The notes under the pieces were generated by a model. It was given only the letters and a program-made list of their open reading frames with translations, was not told the origin of the DNA and ran no database searches. From Acanthornis magna (lineage: Eukaryota > Chordata > Aves > Passeriformes > Acanthizidae), in the NCBI GenBank assembly GCA_036785705.1, contig JAWUZG010000001.1, forward strand, positions 8,432,001-8,496,000: DNA of 64,000 bases, written 5' to 3'. The position numbers were made by a program, and so were the translations under genes. This document shows positions 38,536 through 49,020 of the stretch, in pieces; position 1 is the stretch's first letter; each line of letters begins with the position of its first letter.

Positions 38536-38760
38536 TGTCGCGTTCCACTGAGGGAAACTACCGAGTTCTTCTTGAATGGTCAGGAACGAAGCGAAGTCAC
38601 CCGAGACAGGCCTTGTATCAGGAACCGTTTATTGATAATGAAAAACTAAAGAAAGGGGGAACTGCCCCACTAGGGAGAGCTGGAAAAGACAGAAAAGAAG
38701 GAGAGAAAGTGGAAACGTAGCGGAGGACAGAGAGAGAGAGAGGGGACAGAGGAAGGGCGG
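38536..38760 (-). mobile_element. R-U5-like end of a retroviral LTR
   Basis: On the minus strand an AATAAA signal (plus coordinates 38628-38633, in the context TTATCAATAAACGG) is followed by about 90 bases that end in GGAACGCGACA at 38536. This is the order expected for the R and U5 parts of an LTR, with a CA end. Upstream on the minus strand the sequence is pyrimidine-rich (38640-38757), including (CT)n. The 5' limit of this LTR is not visible because it runs into the GC-rich minisatellite block. No target-site duplication could be matched, so the identity is inferred from layout only. Confidence 0.4.
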
Positions 38761-38870
38761 GCGTTCCCCCAGCGGCACCGGGGCCATGTCCGTGTCACAG
38801 GCAGAGGCTGCGGTGCGCGCGGTTCGCTGCGGCGCCGGAGCAGTGCTCGCGCAGGCGCGGCTCCCGCGGC

Positions 38871-39220
38871 GACGGACACGGCCGGACACGGCCGGACACG
38901 GCCGGACACGGCCGGACACGGCCGGACACGGCCGGACACGGCCGGACACGGCCGGACACGGCCGGACACGGCCAGAGACGGCCGGACACAGCCGGACACA
39001 GCTAGACACGGCCAGACACGGCCGGACACGGCCGGACACGGCCAGACACGGCCAGAGACGGCCGGACACAGCCGGACACAGCTGGACACAGCTAGACACA
39101 GCCGAACACAGCTAGACACGGCCAGACACGGCCAGACACGGCCGGACACAGCTAGACACGGCCGGACACAGCCAGACACGGCCGGACACGGCTAGGCACG
39201 GCCGGACACAGCCGGACACG
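38871..39220 (+). repeat. 10-bp minisatellite, 35 units
   Basis: Thirty-five consecutive units of exactly 10 bp, with no indels, are based on GCCGGACACG. Units 2-10 (38881-38970) are identical. From unit 11 rightwards most changes hit the two CpG sites of the unit: CCGG to CCAG or CTGG, CACG to CACA, and both C and G of the first CpG in GCTAGACACG. Rare non-CpG changes are GCCAGAGACG (units 11 and 19), GCCGAACACA and GCTAGGCACG. The unit lacks stop codons in all frames, so open frames of 64 to 169 codons cross it on both strands. These are by-products, not genes. Confidence 0.97.
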
Positions 39221-39494
39221 CGGTGAGGGCGATCGGCAGCAGTGCAGGGCCCTGGACAGCGTCGCGGAGGGAGCGGCGGCAGAGGCAGGGGGAAGGCAGG
39301 TAGGGCTGGACACAGATGGTGGCCCAGGGGCACAGGGAGGCTGGAACACGCGGCGGCCGGGGCGGGGGGGGCAGTAGGGCAAGCCGGGGAGCGAGCCAGT
39401 GACGGGGCAAGTGCGCGGGCGAGTCCCCGAGCCAGGGAGGGAGCCCTCAAAAGCCACAAGTACAGTCTCCAAATTTCCCTCGCTCAGAAAGTCT

Positions 39495-39495
<1 letters not shown>

Positions 39496-39527
<32 letters not shown>

Positions 39528-39540
39528 AAGGAAAAAAAAA
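39496..39540 (+). repeat. poly(A) tract, 30 A plus interrupted A run
   Basis: Thirty A at 39496-39525 are followed by GGAAGG and nine A. On the minus strand this is a poly(T) run between the primer-binding-site-like motif and the GC-rich block. It probably arose by slippage; there is no sign that it is a retrogene tail. Confidence 0.9.
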
Positions 39541-39566
39541 GCGTTCCCAAGCGTGACCCCGCCCCC

Positions 39567-39583
39567 CCCCCGGCGAGCCCCCA
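39567..39583 (-). other. tRNA-Pro-like retroviral primer binding site
   Basis: On the minus strand the sequence reads TGGGGGCTCGCCGGGGG. The proline-tRNA primer site of gammaretroviruses is TGGGGGCTCGTCCGGG, so the match is near complete with one base missing. Just upstream on the minus strand is GCGTCACA followed by three bases, which is how an LTR ending in CA would abut its primer site. The same TCACA end occurs in the solo LTR at 40340. A G-rich context raises the risk of a chance match, but position and end sequence support the call. Confidence 0.45.
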
Positions 39584-39586
39584 GGT

Positions 39587-40335
39587 TGTGACGCAGGTTC
39601 TTTTACACGCCTTGGTTGCCCCCAAGGTCTGCGTCCGACAGCAGTGCATTGTCCCAGTCCAGCCTTCTCTGCAATCCGTCGACGGAGACCTTTTGCCATC
39701 CGATTTGAGGAGTGTCTCTGGGGTGCACAGGGTCCTCTGTGAGGTGTTGCCAGGTGAATTCCCCCAAAGACAAGGCTTTCCCCCATCTTGTAGCTGCCTC
39801 CTTTCTGCGAGTGGCACATGTGCACCCCTTCCCCTCACACGCCTCTGACAGCCAGCGTTGAGACAAAAGTCAAAACTGAAATGGCTCCTCACAAGCCTGC
39901 AGCACCTATATTGAGTTTTTCTTTTGGAAGTTTCATTACCTCTATTTCCCAATTCCTGTTACCTACTTATGCAGCACCAGTGCAGGTTAGTGGAATTATT
40001 TTTGATGAAGAGTGGCTGTCTTGGGTGCAGACTGTGAGAGTTAATGGCTCTTTGTGCTAGAATTCAAATGAGACCTTTCCAGCTCTGCACAAACCTTAGA
40101 AAATAAAATATTGTCAGCAGAATATCTCCAGAGAGGAGCAAGGAATCCCTTCAAGAGAACCTTCCTTCCAGGGAAAAGCCGCTGGTAGAAATCGGGGCAA
40201 GCAGAAAGCTTGCTGCTTCTTCTTCTTGACAGGATGATGGTGAGGAATGTCTGTTGCTTTGTGTTGGGACACAATTGTGTAAATGGGACCCTGGAGTAAA
40301 ATCCACCTGTTGGTAATGTGATGGGGGGAAGGAAG
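39587..40335 (-). mobile_element. unassigned retroviral-like segment left of the solo LTR
   Basis: If the primer site at 39567-39583 is real, the minus-strand sequence ending at 39587 (GCGTCACA) should be the end of a 5' LTR. I cannot find a polyadenylation signal or TATA box at the expected places and cannot match its ends. An open frame of 80 codons on the plus strand (39818-40060) has no recognisable family. The segment is therefore described, not classified: either an LTR too diverged to parse by eye or host DNA between two insertions. Confidence 0.3.
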
Positions 40336-40379
40336 GAAGTGTGAAAAACGAGGTTCACTCTCCTGTTGAAATTTAAAAG

Positions 40380-40385
40380 TTTAAT
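40380..40385 (-). terminator. ATTAAA polyadenylation signal of the solo LTR
   Basis: Minus-strand ATTAAA lies about 100 bases downstream of the TATA-like box and 40 bases before the LTR end. This is the expected position of the R/U5 processing signal. Confidence 0.5.
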
Positions 40386-40480
40386 AAAGGACAATAGGGG
40401 ACAAAAACAATAAAGCAAAGAAACAGCGCTGGGTGCTTGACCCTACGCCAAGAAGCACACCTGCCGTTGAGGGAGTCGTC

Positions 40481-40487
40481 TTAAATA
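40481..40487 (-). promoter_or_regulatory. TATA-like box of the solo LTR
   Basis: Minus-strand GTATTTAAGACG, following an ATGCATATTC-rich U3. Its placement relative to ATTAAA and the LTR ends supports a retroviral core promoter. Confidence 0.5.
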
Positions 40488-40974
40488 CTCTTTGTATTGC
40501 GTCAGCCTCATGCCTATTCATAAGCATTCATGCATATTCAAACTTTTCTCAAAACTATTTTGCATGTTCCAAGAACTGTTTTGCATGGCTCCTCCTTGGT
40601 CCCTCCTTTTTAGAGCATGTGCGTTTTTGGCTGTGGTTTCTTCCAGTCTTGGTTATCGTGTCCAGTTTGGGCTTTTTTCCGTGGTGCTTGCATCTGGTTA
40701 TGGCTGATAGTCAGGTATCAGTGTTGGGTCTTCTCTGTGCTGTTCTTTGGGTGTTATCCAGTCAAGCAGGGTAGTGTGGTTAGTAAAGGAAAGTCTTTTA
40801 AACTACCTCTATTAGTTATTTTACTACTATATCGAAATCTAGTTCATAACAGAAATTAAAACTTTGGTTATATACCTCTATGACAAGACTACTCCTATAA
40901 AAAGAATAAAACCATACACACAATGAATATCTGCGAAAAGCCAACACTATATTATTATGTATTTATCACAGAAG

Positions 40975-42215
40975 GGAAGTCACTCATAAACAGGTGATTG
41001 AAGTAGAAGGTCTTAAAGATGCAGCATGAGAAGTTACTGAAAAATCTCAGTAGGTCTGTGTTCCTTTTGCAAGACCAAGCTTGATCAGACATTTTTTATT
41101 TTCATATCCATTAAAGTAGTTTCAGGTTGAGAGCAGTCACGTTCACGTTTTAGGCCCCTGATCCCACGGCGGGAGTCTGAGGACGGAATTGAGCAACCAA
41201 ATTGTCTCCATGAAGTATAAGGAAAAGCTATTTCAAGTGGTCATTATTTTAATCTCTAAAATGTGAAAGATAAAGGAGTGGATTAGATACACCTGAGTAA
41301 GGGTTTTTTATTCTCATCTAATTTCCAGATTTAAATGTAGCGTGGTTAGAATCTCGGGGCCCTCTGTGCAGCCTCTAACCACCACACTGGTGATTAAACA
41401 AATGTATGTGCCTGAGAAATTTTCAAACCATGAAGCCAGGAATCTCATGTTTGGTTTTTCTTGTACCTAAAGTGCAACATGCTTCCTAATCCTTTTCTTG
41501 GATTGGTCTCAAAGTGCATCAGATACAGTTACTAAGAGAATAAGGACCTGAATATGGTTTAATGTAGTCCTTTCTAGTGTGCCATATAGTGTGAGGTGTA
41601 CATGTTCTCCTGGTAGCATCAGCTAGAAAAAGGGGACACCAGGAGAAGGGTCTAGTGATGTTAGCATGAATCAGTCAGATGTGGAATTGATATATTTCAG
41701 CTCTGTTCACAGGGCACTGGTTTATGCATTAATGCGTAGTCTGACAGATTTCTGTCTGACTTGGAAATTCTTTGCAAGTAGTCACTCATTTTTTTTTTTT
41801 CAATTTAAGGAAGTTACAAGTGTTTGGTGCTTGTGCTTAAAAATTAGGATTTTTTTTAAGGCGTTCAGTTAAAAATGTTTCATGTGTTGTTAAGTACTTG
41901 CTGAAAGAATGGATTATTATGTAGTTAAAGCATTGGACAGGTCCTGCTGTGCGGCCATAAATATAAAGGATATAAATAAAAAAGCTAAAATAAAGGATAT
42001 AGCTCTTGTGGGTGTTTGTTAAGAAAGTAGAAAGCAACAAATCAGGCAAGGATTTTAGTAAATCTTCAGCAATTCTCTGTGTGCTGGTATGTACAGTAAT
42101 CTGAATAGGTCTTCCTAGCATGGCAGACCATGAACTGAAGTTGTTCCTGTTAACTTAAACTGGGTCATCTAGCTCACCATGCTCCTGCCAGAAGCACACT
42201 GCAATAATCACAGCA
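40975..42215. other. single-copy DNA, no gene recognised
   Basis: No gene is seen. A short CpG-containing patch at about 41148-41190 (CCCCTGATCCCACGGCGGGA) stands out from the AT-rich surroundings and could be a scrap of an older LTR. An imperfect ATAAAGGATATA direct repeat lies near 41965-42001. Confidence 0.5.
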
Positions 42216-42598
42216 CCATAGAATGGTTTGGGTTGGAAGGGACCTTAAAGATGATCTCATTCCAAGCCTTCTGCCATGGCAGGGACATTTTTCACTGGAC
42301 CAGGTACCTCAAAGCCCCATCCAACCTGGCCTTGAACACTCCCCAGGGATGGGGAGTCCACAACTTCTCTGGGCAGCCCATTCCAGTGCCTCACCACCCT
42401 CCTGGGAAAGGATTTCTTCCTTATCTCTAATCTACACATACTCTTCCTGGAGCCTCCTCCCCTCCAGGCTGAACAGCCCCAACTCTCTGAGCCTCTTTTC
42501 GTAGCAGAGGTGCTCCTGCCCTTGGATCATCTTTGTGGCCCTCCACTGGACTCATTTCAGCAGGTCCGTGTCCTCCCCGTGCTGGAGGCCCCCGAGCC
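42216..42598 (-). mobile_element. 5'-truncated CR1 LINE, minus strand
   Basis: The plus strand begins CATAGAATGGTTTGGGTTGG, the reverse complement of a CR1 3' end. It continues through GATGATCTCATTCCAAGCC, GGCCTTGAACACTCCCCAGG and GCCTCACCACCCTCCTGGG to CTTTGTGGCCCTCCACTGGA. On the minus strand the ORF2 C-terminus is still readable (RVVRHWNGLPREVVDSPSL). Similarity to the consensus is high, so it is younger than the 11.4-kb copy. It is truncated at the 5' side near 42598, as is usual for CR1, and cannot transpose. The simple terminal repeat is reduced to about one unit. Confidence 0.93.
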
Positions 42599-45500
42599 AT
42601 GTGCATCTCTGAAAATAGTTTTGCAGTAAAAGAACTATGTTTGAATCATACATGGGTCACTACGGAAATACTTTTAAAAAATCTTACCAGTTAATGGTGC
42701 CAGTGCAGAATACCTTGATTTGAAAGTAATTCTTTCTGCCAGAAACTTCTGTAGAAAAAAAGCTAGGTTTAAGCTTTGAAGAAGAGGTTAGAAGTTAAGG
42801 AACTGGAGAGATGACTTACTAGAACTCATACATATTTTATTTCTTTTAATACCTCACTTTTCACCCCACCGAAACAGCTTCTAATGGATTTTCAAGTCTC
42901 TAGAGAAAATTTTTAACATTATTTTTTGATAGGATAAAGTGCATCCATATGTCTGCTTTACTGGATGTTCCTAGTGCTCTCTGGAAAATAGCACTTCTGT
43001 TGACAGCAATACTTTTTTGCCTTACATTTTTTTCAATTAAAACTTTTGGAAGACCAGTCCATACAGATTTAGCCTTAAATTCTGATTCTGGTTGCACTGC
43101 TCTATAGTGTGCAGATTTGACATTTCTACAGATGCCTGAGAAGAATTAATGAAAAGATCCGAGTTTCTATGTCACTTAATCACTGTTGTGTCCTTAGTCA
43201 CAAAAGGAATCGAAGTGATATTCGTAGTACAATACAAGAAAAACTTTTAAGCTTATTTACTTCCCATACGGTATTGTAAAAAGAAGTTTAAAATGAAGCT
43301 TGATGGATACTGTAGGATATTTTTGTTGATAGTTTGGCTACGAAGTTAACTGTCCTAGCATGAAATCTAATTAGGAATTATGCCAAAATGGTGGGGGTGG
43401 AGGGAAATGAATGGGAAGGAGTGGTGAGACTGTTGGTGGAACAAGTGGACTGCAGGCAGTCTTATGAGACACTGGGTTCTAAATGCTAGTGTCATATTTT
43501 CCTGCATCAGTCTAAGATAATTTTTTCTCTTTCTCCTTTATGATTCTCCTTCTCTTTTACCCTCTCTAAAAGCATGTCTGCATTGTTAGTCACTGTATTA
43601 ACTGCTGAGGGAGACCAAAAGACTAGTTCAGACTGGATATCTGACTGTTAGATAGCTAAAGATGAATCATATTTGTTCTGTGGTGTCATTTAATTTATCC
43701 CCAGTAAGTGAGGAATGGAAGATGAGTGGAGCTGTGAGAGTTGTGAATCCTTCAGCTTCAGTGGTTTGGGTGCTTTTAACTTTAATATTTCCATTCCAAT
43801 ATCTGTAGCATTAATTCCCTGACAATTAAAAACAGCATCAGGGAGCACTTTAAGCAATTAAAATCTGAAAACAAATGAAAGCAAGTAGTGCATGATGGTG
43901 AAAATGGACAAGCAGTAAGGACCTCTGTAAGAGTTGTGAATAGCCCAGGTGGTGCCCCAGGGTAGCCGAGGGCAGCCAGGCATGGCCAGCTCTCTGCCTC
44001 TGTTTCCTGTTTGGAGTTTCCAGCTTCCGAAGATCATACACAAATGTCTTCTTTTGCGCCAAAAAATGTGTGCCTTCAGTTTTGCTGCTGACTTGAAGGG
44101 ATTTTGAGGCGAGTCTGAAATTTATACCCTTGCAGATACTAGACATGTAGAGTTTGCTTCATAGTATTAATACAGAAGTGAAAGAGAAGTATAGAAAGTG
44201 GGGATAAAACAAATGGATAACAAGTTAAGTATAAAGAATCTGACTTGGTGGCATTCCTTTTCTCTGTCCCTGTAACTCCCTTGTTTTATTAGTGTGGTAT
44301 TTTTATTCTGGATTACTCAGTGTAAGAGCTACAATGTGGCATTATGTTGGGAGAAAAGAGTACAGAAGAAACAAATCAAGTGATGAGAATGAGTGCTAAC
44401 AGCATAATACCTCTACTTTTATGCAGTTGAATCTGTGAAATCGTAAAGCAATTTTTTCCTTGAAAACGGAAGACTATAGTTCTGTAATTATGGCCAAATC
44501 CTATTGGAAGCAATCCCAAGCATTTTTCAAGACTCATCAATACATTTTTGAAAGTCTTTCTCTATCAGTGCAGCAATTTGATTTTTGTTAAAGTGTAGCA
44601 TGCTGTGGCTAAAACCTACTGATGTGAAAAAACACCATTGTGGTACTTTTCTGAAAAGACATTTGTGTGCAGGTCACAAGTGGTGAAGCACAGCAGCAGA
44701 TTAGCTGTGAAATTTGATCTTACTCATTTTCTGTAGGTATGTAGAATTAGAATTTCCAAACACAATGAATTTAGCAGTTGCCTGGTCATGAATGCAACTT
44801 CGTAAACATGTGCTGGTTTTACAAATGGGTTTTCAGTGGTGGTTTCAAAGGCAGAGGCTGCTGAATGATTTTCTCAGACAGCACCTCAGCAGGACCTTAT
44901 TAGGCAGCCTGGGAAGTGTGCACTTAAACTGATTCCAGTCTAAGCACAGGAGGACAGAATTATTCTAATTGACCTTTGGCACATAAAATCCAAGTAGTTT
45001 TTTTGACCACCTTATAAACAATGGAAAGAGAACAAGGTCTTATTTTTAATGTGTATATACTTTACAAGCTACTTCAGCTTTCTGCTGCATCTAACGTTTT
45101 TAAGGTAGCCGAATAAAGGGCTCTGTTGGGCTTTTTATAGGCTTTTATCACCTGTTAGCTGTTCATTCTTCCAGAGAAAAGTCGATTGTGAGGTAAGGGA
45201 AGTTCCGCCACTTCTCAGCTCCTCTCTTCCACCTCTAATGCACTCAACAGGGGCAAATCTGGTGTCTGTAATGCATCTCTGTTCCAGGAAGTTCTGGTTA
45301 AATTGTTTTCAAAGTCTAATGCTAACTGCAGCACCACAGTATGTGAAATCCTGCTTTTAAGAAGCCTAATGCTCATTTCACTGATACTGTGTATGTTTTA
45401 ATGAAAATATACTGTAAAGGAATGTTTTATTTCAAGAAAAGCGTCCTCCAAAATAACTTTTGAAGGAATATATGACATTGGAATAAATGGGCAACTGTTA

Positions 45501-48138
45501 CCAAATAAAAATACCATTTACACACAAATTTAAAGATTTTTTTTTAAATAAAGCTTGTAAAATTTTTAATTAGTTAAAGCAAGGAAACCATATTTACTCT
45601 TTCCTTCTTGAGACTTCTAAATGCAACACCTGGAAATGAAATTCATTACTTTTTCTCTTAATTATACCTGCACTGGAAACAAACAAAAAAAATTCCTTGT
45701 TGAGAAACAGGCTCAAAAAGTCCTAAAACATCTCTCTCTTATAAGCTTTTTCTAAGGGAATGACAGTTCATATTTCTTGGAGAAAGGACCTGTCAAAATG
45801 CCTGTCTGTAAAATGCAGAAAATTATTTGCAGCAAAGAGTATTTTGTGTCGTATCTAGTTTGGAATGTAAAAATTAACATACCAGTCACAAAGGATTGAA
45901 CCTGTTTATGAAGGTCGAGGCAAAATTGATTCATTTCCAAAGCAGTGAAACTTCTGGAGGATGAAGGAAGGTATCTTAAGGCCTTGAGTGATGAGAATTC
46001 TTAACCACCGTGCTTACAAGCAAGACAAGCTTACACAGCTATAAAAAAATCTTCTCAGGCTAGAGTATAATGAATTTTATATGCCCTGTTTTGCCATAGG
46101 AATCAGTTCAGAAAAGTGGCCCCTTAGTTGTCCAGGTCAGCAGTCTTTCAGGTGCAGGAAAACGTCAGAGCACCTGTTTATGTTAGAAGAGATTGGTTAT
46201 GAAAAGGTTAGGGAAAAGGTGTGAATGATGTACCATACCCATCATTATAGAAATGTGCCACAGTTTAGGACATGATCTCAGAACAGCAGAGAAAGCTTAT
46301 TGTTAGTGTAAGCTGAGGGAGTTTGAGCAAAAACTAAGTGATGTCATGTTGGATATTCAGTGATCAGCTCCATGGACACTGACTGCTGCATCTTCCATTT
46401 TTGAGGGGCTTATATCTGCAGGAAAAAAAAGTGAAAATGGAATTATACTTCATTTGAAGAATCATGTTAAGTAGAATGACTGATACAATCCTGTCAAGCA
46501 AACTGGTGTCCTGTCTTCAGTGGTGTGCCAAAAGGGGTTTGGAAATTTCAACATATATCTTGTGTTCATCAGGATAATTTTCTCATTATTTTGTCCTACT
46601 CATCAGCAATACATGTCTTCCTCTCTAGGTGCAGCAGCTGCTTAGCCATCAACAGAGTGCTTTGTGGAGAGGGAGGGGCAAGCAACCTCCCTGCAATAAC
46701 ATTTGCCTTAGCTAAAGGAGTGCTATAAAGTACATCCCTAGAGTGCAAGGAGAATGTTAATGTCAGACAATTAAGCCTTCAGAAGCAGTGAAATGCCACT
46801 TAATATGGCATTATTAACCATTGACTAGTGTTAACTGTCCCTTGTGCACAGGTATCTTTGGATATTCCTTAATGGTGTGATTGCTTACAGTTTATCACTT
46901 CATATTGTATAATATCACATACTTTTCATCTGCGGCATCAGATCTGTCTCTGTTATTAAACATGGGCAATAACAGAAGAATTGTTAATAGGAGATAATTT
47001 TCCATTTGCCTTCCCATATGTGTGCAATTGAAAGTGAGAAAGACTTAAAATATTTTTATTCTTATTTTAAATTTGTTCAAATATCTACTAGAGAAAAAAA
47101 ACCAAATAAATGAAGGGTGGGAAATCCCAGTGATCACCTGAAAGCACTTATTTGCTCATCAAATTGTAGTTTCTTATTTTCCTAAATTTCAAAGTTTTAA
47201 GAAAATGTTTTTTTCAGTAATAACAGTAAATGTGAATCTACCGTAGCATCTTTGTGCTGTAAAATTCAGAGTGGCATCATAAGCCACTTCACTATTTCGG
47301 GATATCAGTCTGTATAAACTTTAGGCAAGTAGGTGAAAATTATGAAACTATATGAGTAAATGCAAAATAGAATTTTTAGAGATATTTGTGCAGAAAAGTG
47401 CAAGTTCAGTTTTCATGCAGGAAATAATGTTTAAGACTTTATTGTTATTTCTTTCAAGCATTTTTCTGTTTGTTTTAACATACTCCAGCTTTTCTCTTGA
47501 AGTTTTATCTTGCAATACCAAAGTTATTCTGATCACAAAAAATATATAGATATCCACCTCCTATTTTAGTGGCTGACTTTGAAATCATAGTAAATACCTT
47601 TGTCTTTTCAAATAGCCCTTAGAGTGTATTTCTTACTGTTCACCTGTACCATTGAATGGCTTGAATGATGGTGTTAATAAAACATTCCTACTCCTGTATT
47701 GCAATTTCCCTATTTCTTGTATTGTAATTTTAAAACATTTTCCATTCCCTAAATAGTTGTGTTGAATCCTCTCTTTTTCTGAGTCCTGTGACAGCCTATT
47801 TCATTACCAATAAAAGCTTCCTTGTTCTGATACTGAAATACTCTTAAATGCGAAGGGTTCTGTAGGCACTGCGAAGAACTGAGAGGTTTTCAGAAGAGCC
47901 GAGAGTTCATTTCTCTCAGTTCCTCTGAGAGACATCCAACTTCCTCCAGGTCCAGTGGTGGAGCTGAAGTCATGGGTGCTCTGTGGCTCGTGCTGAAGCA
48001 GTGAGGGGTCTCTGTCTAGCTCTGCTCTTATCTTTGTATGGGTTGGAGACAAATAAGAAATCAGCTGCAGGGAAAAACATCCAAGAGATATAAAACCAGA
48101 GAAATTCATTCCCTTAGTTTGTTCAGCTCAACATTAAC

Positions 48139-48206
48139 AGGAAAAAAGGGAAAAAAAAAAAAGAAGAAAAAGAACAGGAAAAGGAAAAAAAGGAAGGAGA
48201 AAGGAA
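48139..48206 (+). repeat. polypurine tract, 68 bp with one interruption
   Basis: Only A and G occur apart from a single C at 48175. A-rich segments alternate with GAAG and GGAAGG. Such tracts can form triplex DNA if mirror symmetry is present, but the mirror symmetry here is weak. Confidence 0.85.
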
Positions 48207-48997
48207 GTGGTTGAATTTGCAACACAAACTTTTTTCATGGAGTAGTTATGGATATTTCATTGTTGAGGGGAAAGAGGGGTACTCTAGCCAAGGACTGGAA
48301 ATAGAGACATTAAAATTAAGGCATACATTTTTAGGAGTAAACCACCACCAATGAAACCATCAAAGAAAGAGGGGAAGGTCTCCAGCTTTTCTCATCTTCA
48401 AGCCTGTAGACATTTCTGGAAAGAGCTGTAGCAACATCAGTTAATAGGCTTAGTACAGGGGTCACTGTACTGGTTGAAATAGCATATCCTGCAACATGTG
48501 GGAGGTCAGACTAAAAGATCTAAAGTTTTTCTCCTGACCTTGAGCATCAAGCATTAGTATCTGTAATCTTAAAATATAACTGCATACCTTTGCTTATATT
48601 TGGAGTGGGTTTTGATCTTTCCAAATCTGCAGCCATCAAATGACAGATCTGACTGTGTTATGCTTTTAAGTTCCCCACATTGGTGATGCAGAAATTCAGA
48701 AAATGTAATTTGACTTAAAACAGAAAAGAAGTAATGTTTACGCGTGTCTCATGCTCGATTCTGTGTTTAGAGACATAAATATTGCTCAGTGACATTTTTC
48801 TAACCCAATCATTGTTTCAGTAGCCTTTGGCAGCCTGGCTAGTTTGAATCTGAAACTCTGAATAAATTATTTATAATATCCAGCATTTTTCAGTAAGATT
48901 TTTTCTTGTTTGTGGTGTAGTAGTTGGCTGCTATCCCAAAATGCATCTTTCTTCTCTTCATGGTATTCTATTTTTGGCACAAACTAATACAGGGATT

Positions 48998-49020
48998 TAA
49001 TAATAGTAATAATAATAATG
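48998..49020 (+). repeat. short (AAT)n microsatellite
   Basis: TAATAATAGTAATAATAATAAT with one G interruption. Ordinary simple repeat. Confidence 0.8.

Larger units (their letters stand above)
38760..39590. other. GC-rich, CpG-dense block
   Basis: GC content rises sharply against AT-rich flanks, and CpG is frequent both inside and outside the minisatellite (for example GCGCGGTTCGCTGCGGCGCC near 38816 and GCGGCGGCCGGGGCGGGG near 39351). By composition it would score as a CpG island. No gene start can be assigned to it. It sits between retroviral landmarks, so it is more likely part of an LTR-derived element than a gene promoter. Confidence 0.6.
40336..40974 (-). mobile_element. solo LTR with 4-bp target duplications
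   Basis: The LTR spans 40340-40970 (631 bp). It starts TGTGA and ends TCACA (perfect 5-bp terminal inverted repeats) and is flanked by GAAG on both sides (40336-40339 and 40971-40974). A 4-bp duplication fits gammaretrovirus-like (class I) elements. Transcription would run on the minus strand: U3 carries the repeated GTTTTGCATG/ATTTTGCATG block (40557-40587, 21-bp spacing), a TATTTAA box lies at 40481-40487, and an ATTAAA signal lies at 40380-40385. No internal viral sequence remains, as expected after recombination between the two LTRs of a provirus. Confidence 0.8.

Noticed and set aside
38629..39179. Long open frames of 109 to 169 codons on both strands over the minisatellite
   Set aside because: The 10-bp unit has no stop in any frame, so both strands stay open by construction. 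The frames end where CpG decay makes TAG or where the array stops. The peptides are pure repeat translations without independent support.
38871..39220. CRISPR-like array
   Set aside because: Units are contiguous 10-mers without spacers, in a vertebrate context.
39818..40060. 80-codon plus-strand frame in the retroviral-like segment
   Set aside because: No similarity to a gene family that I recognise, and its frame runs opposite to the inferred element orientation.
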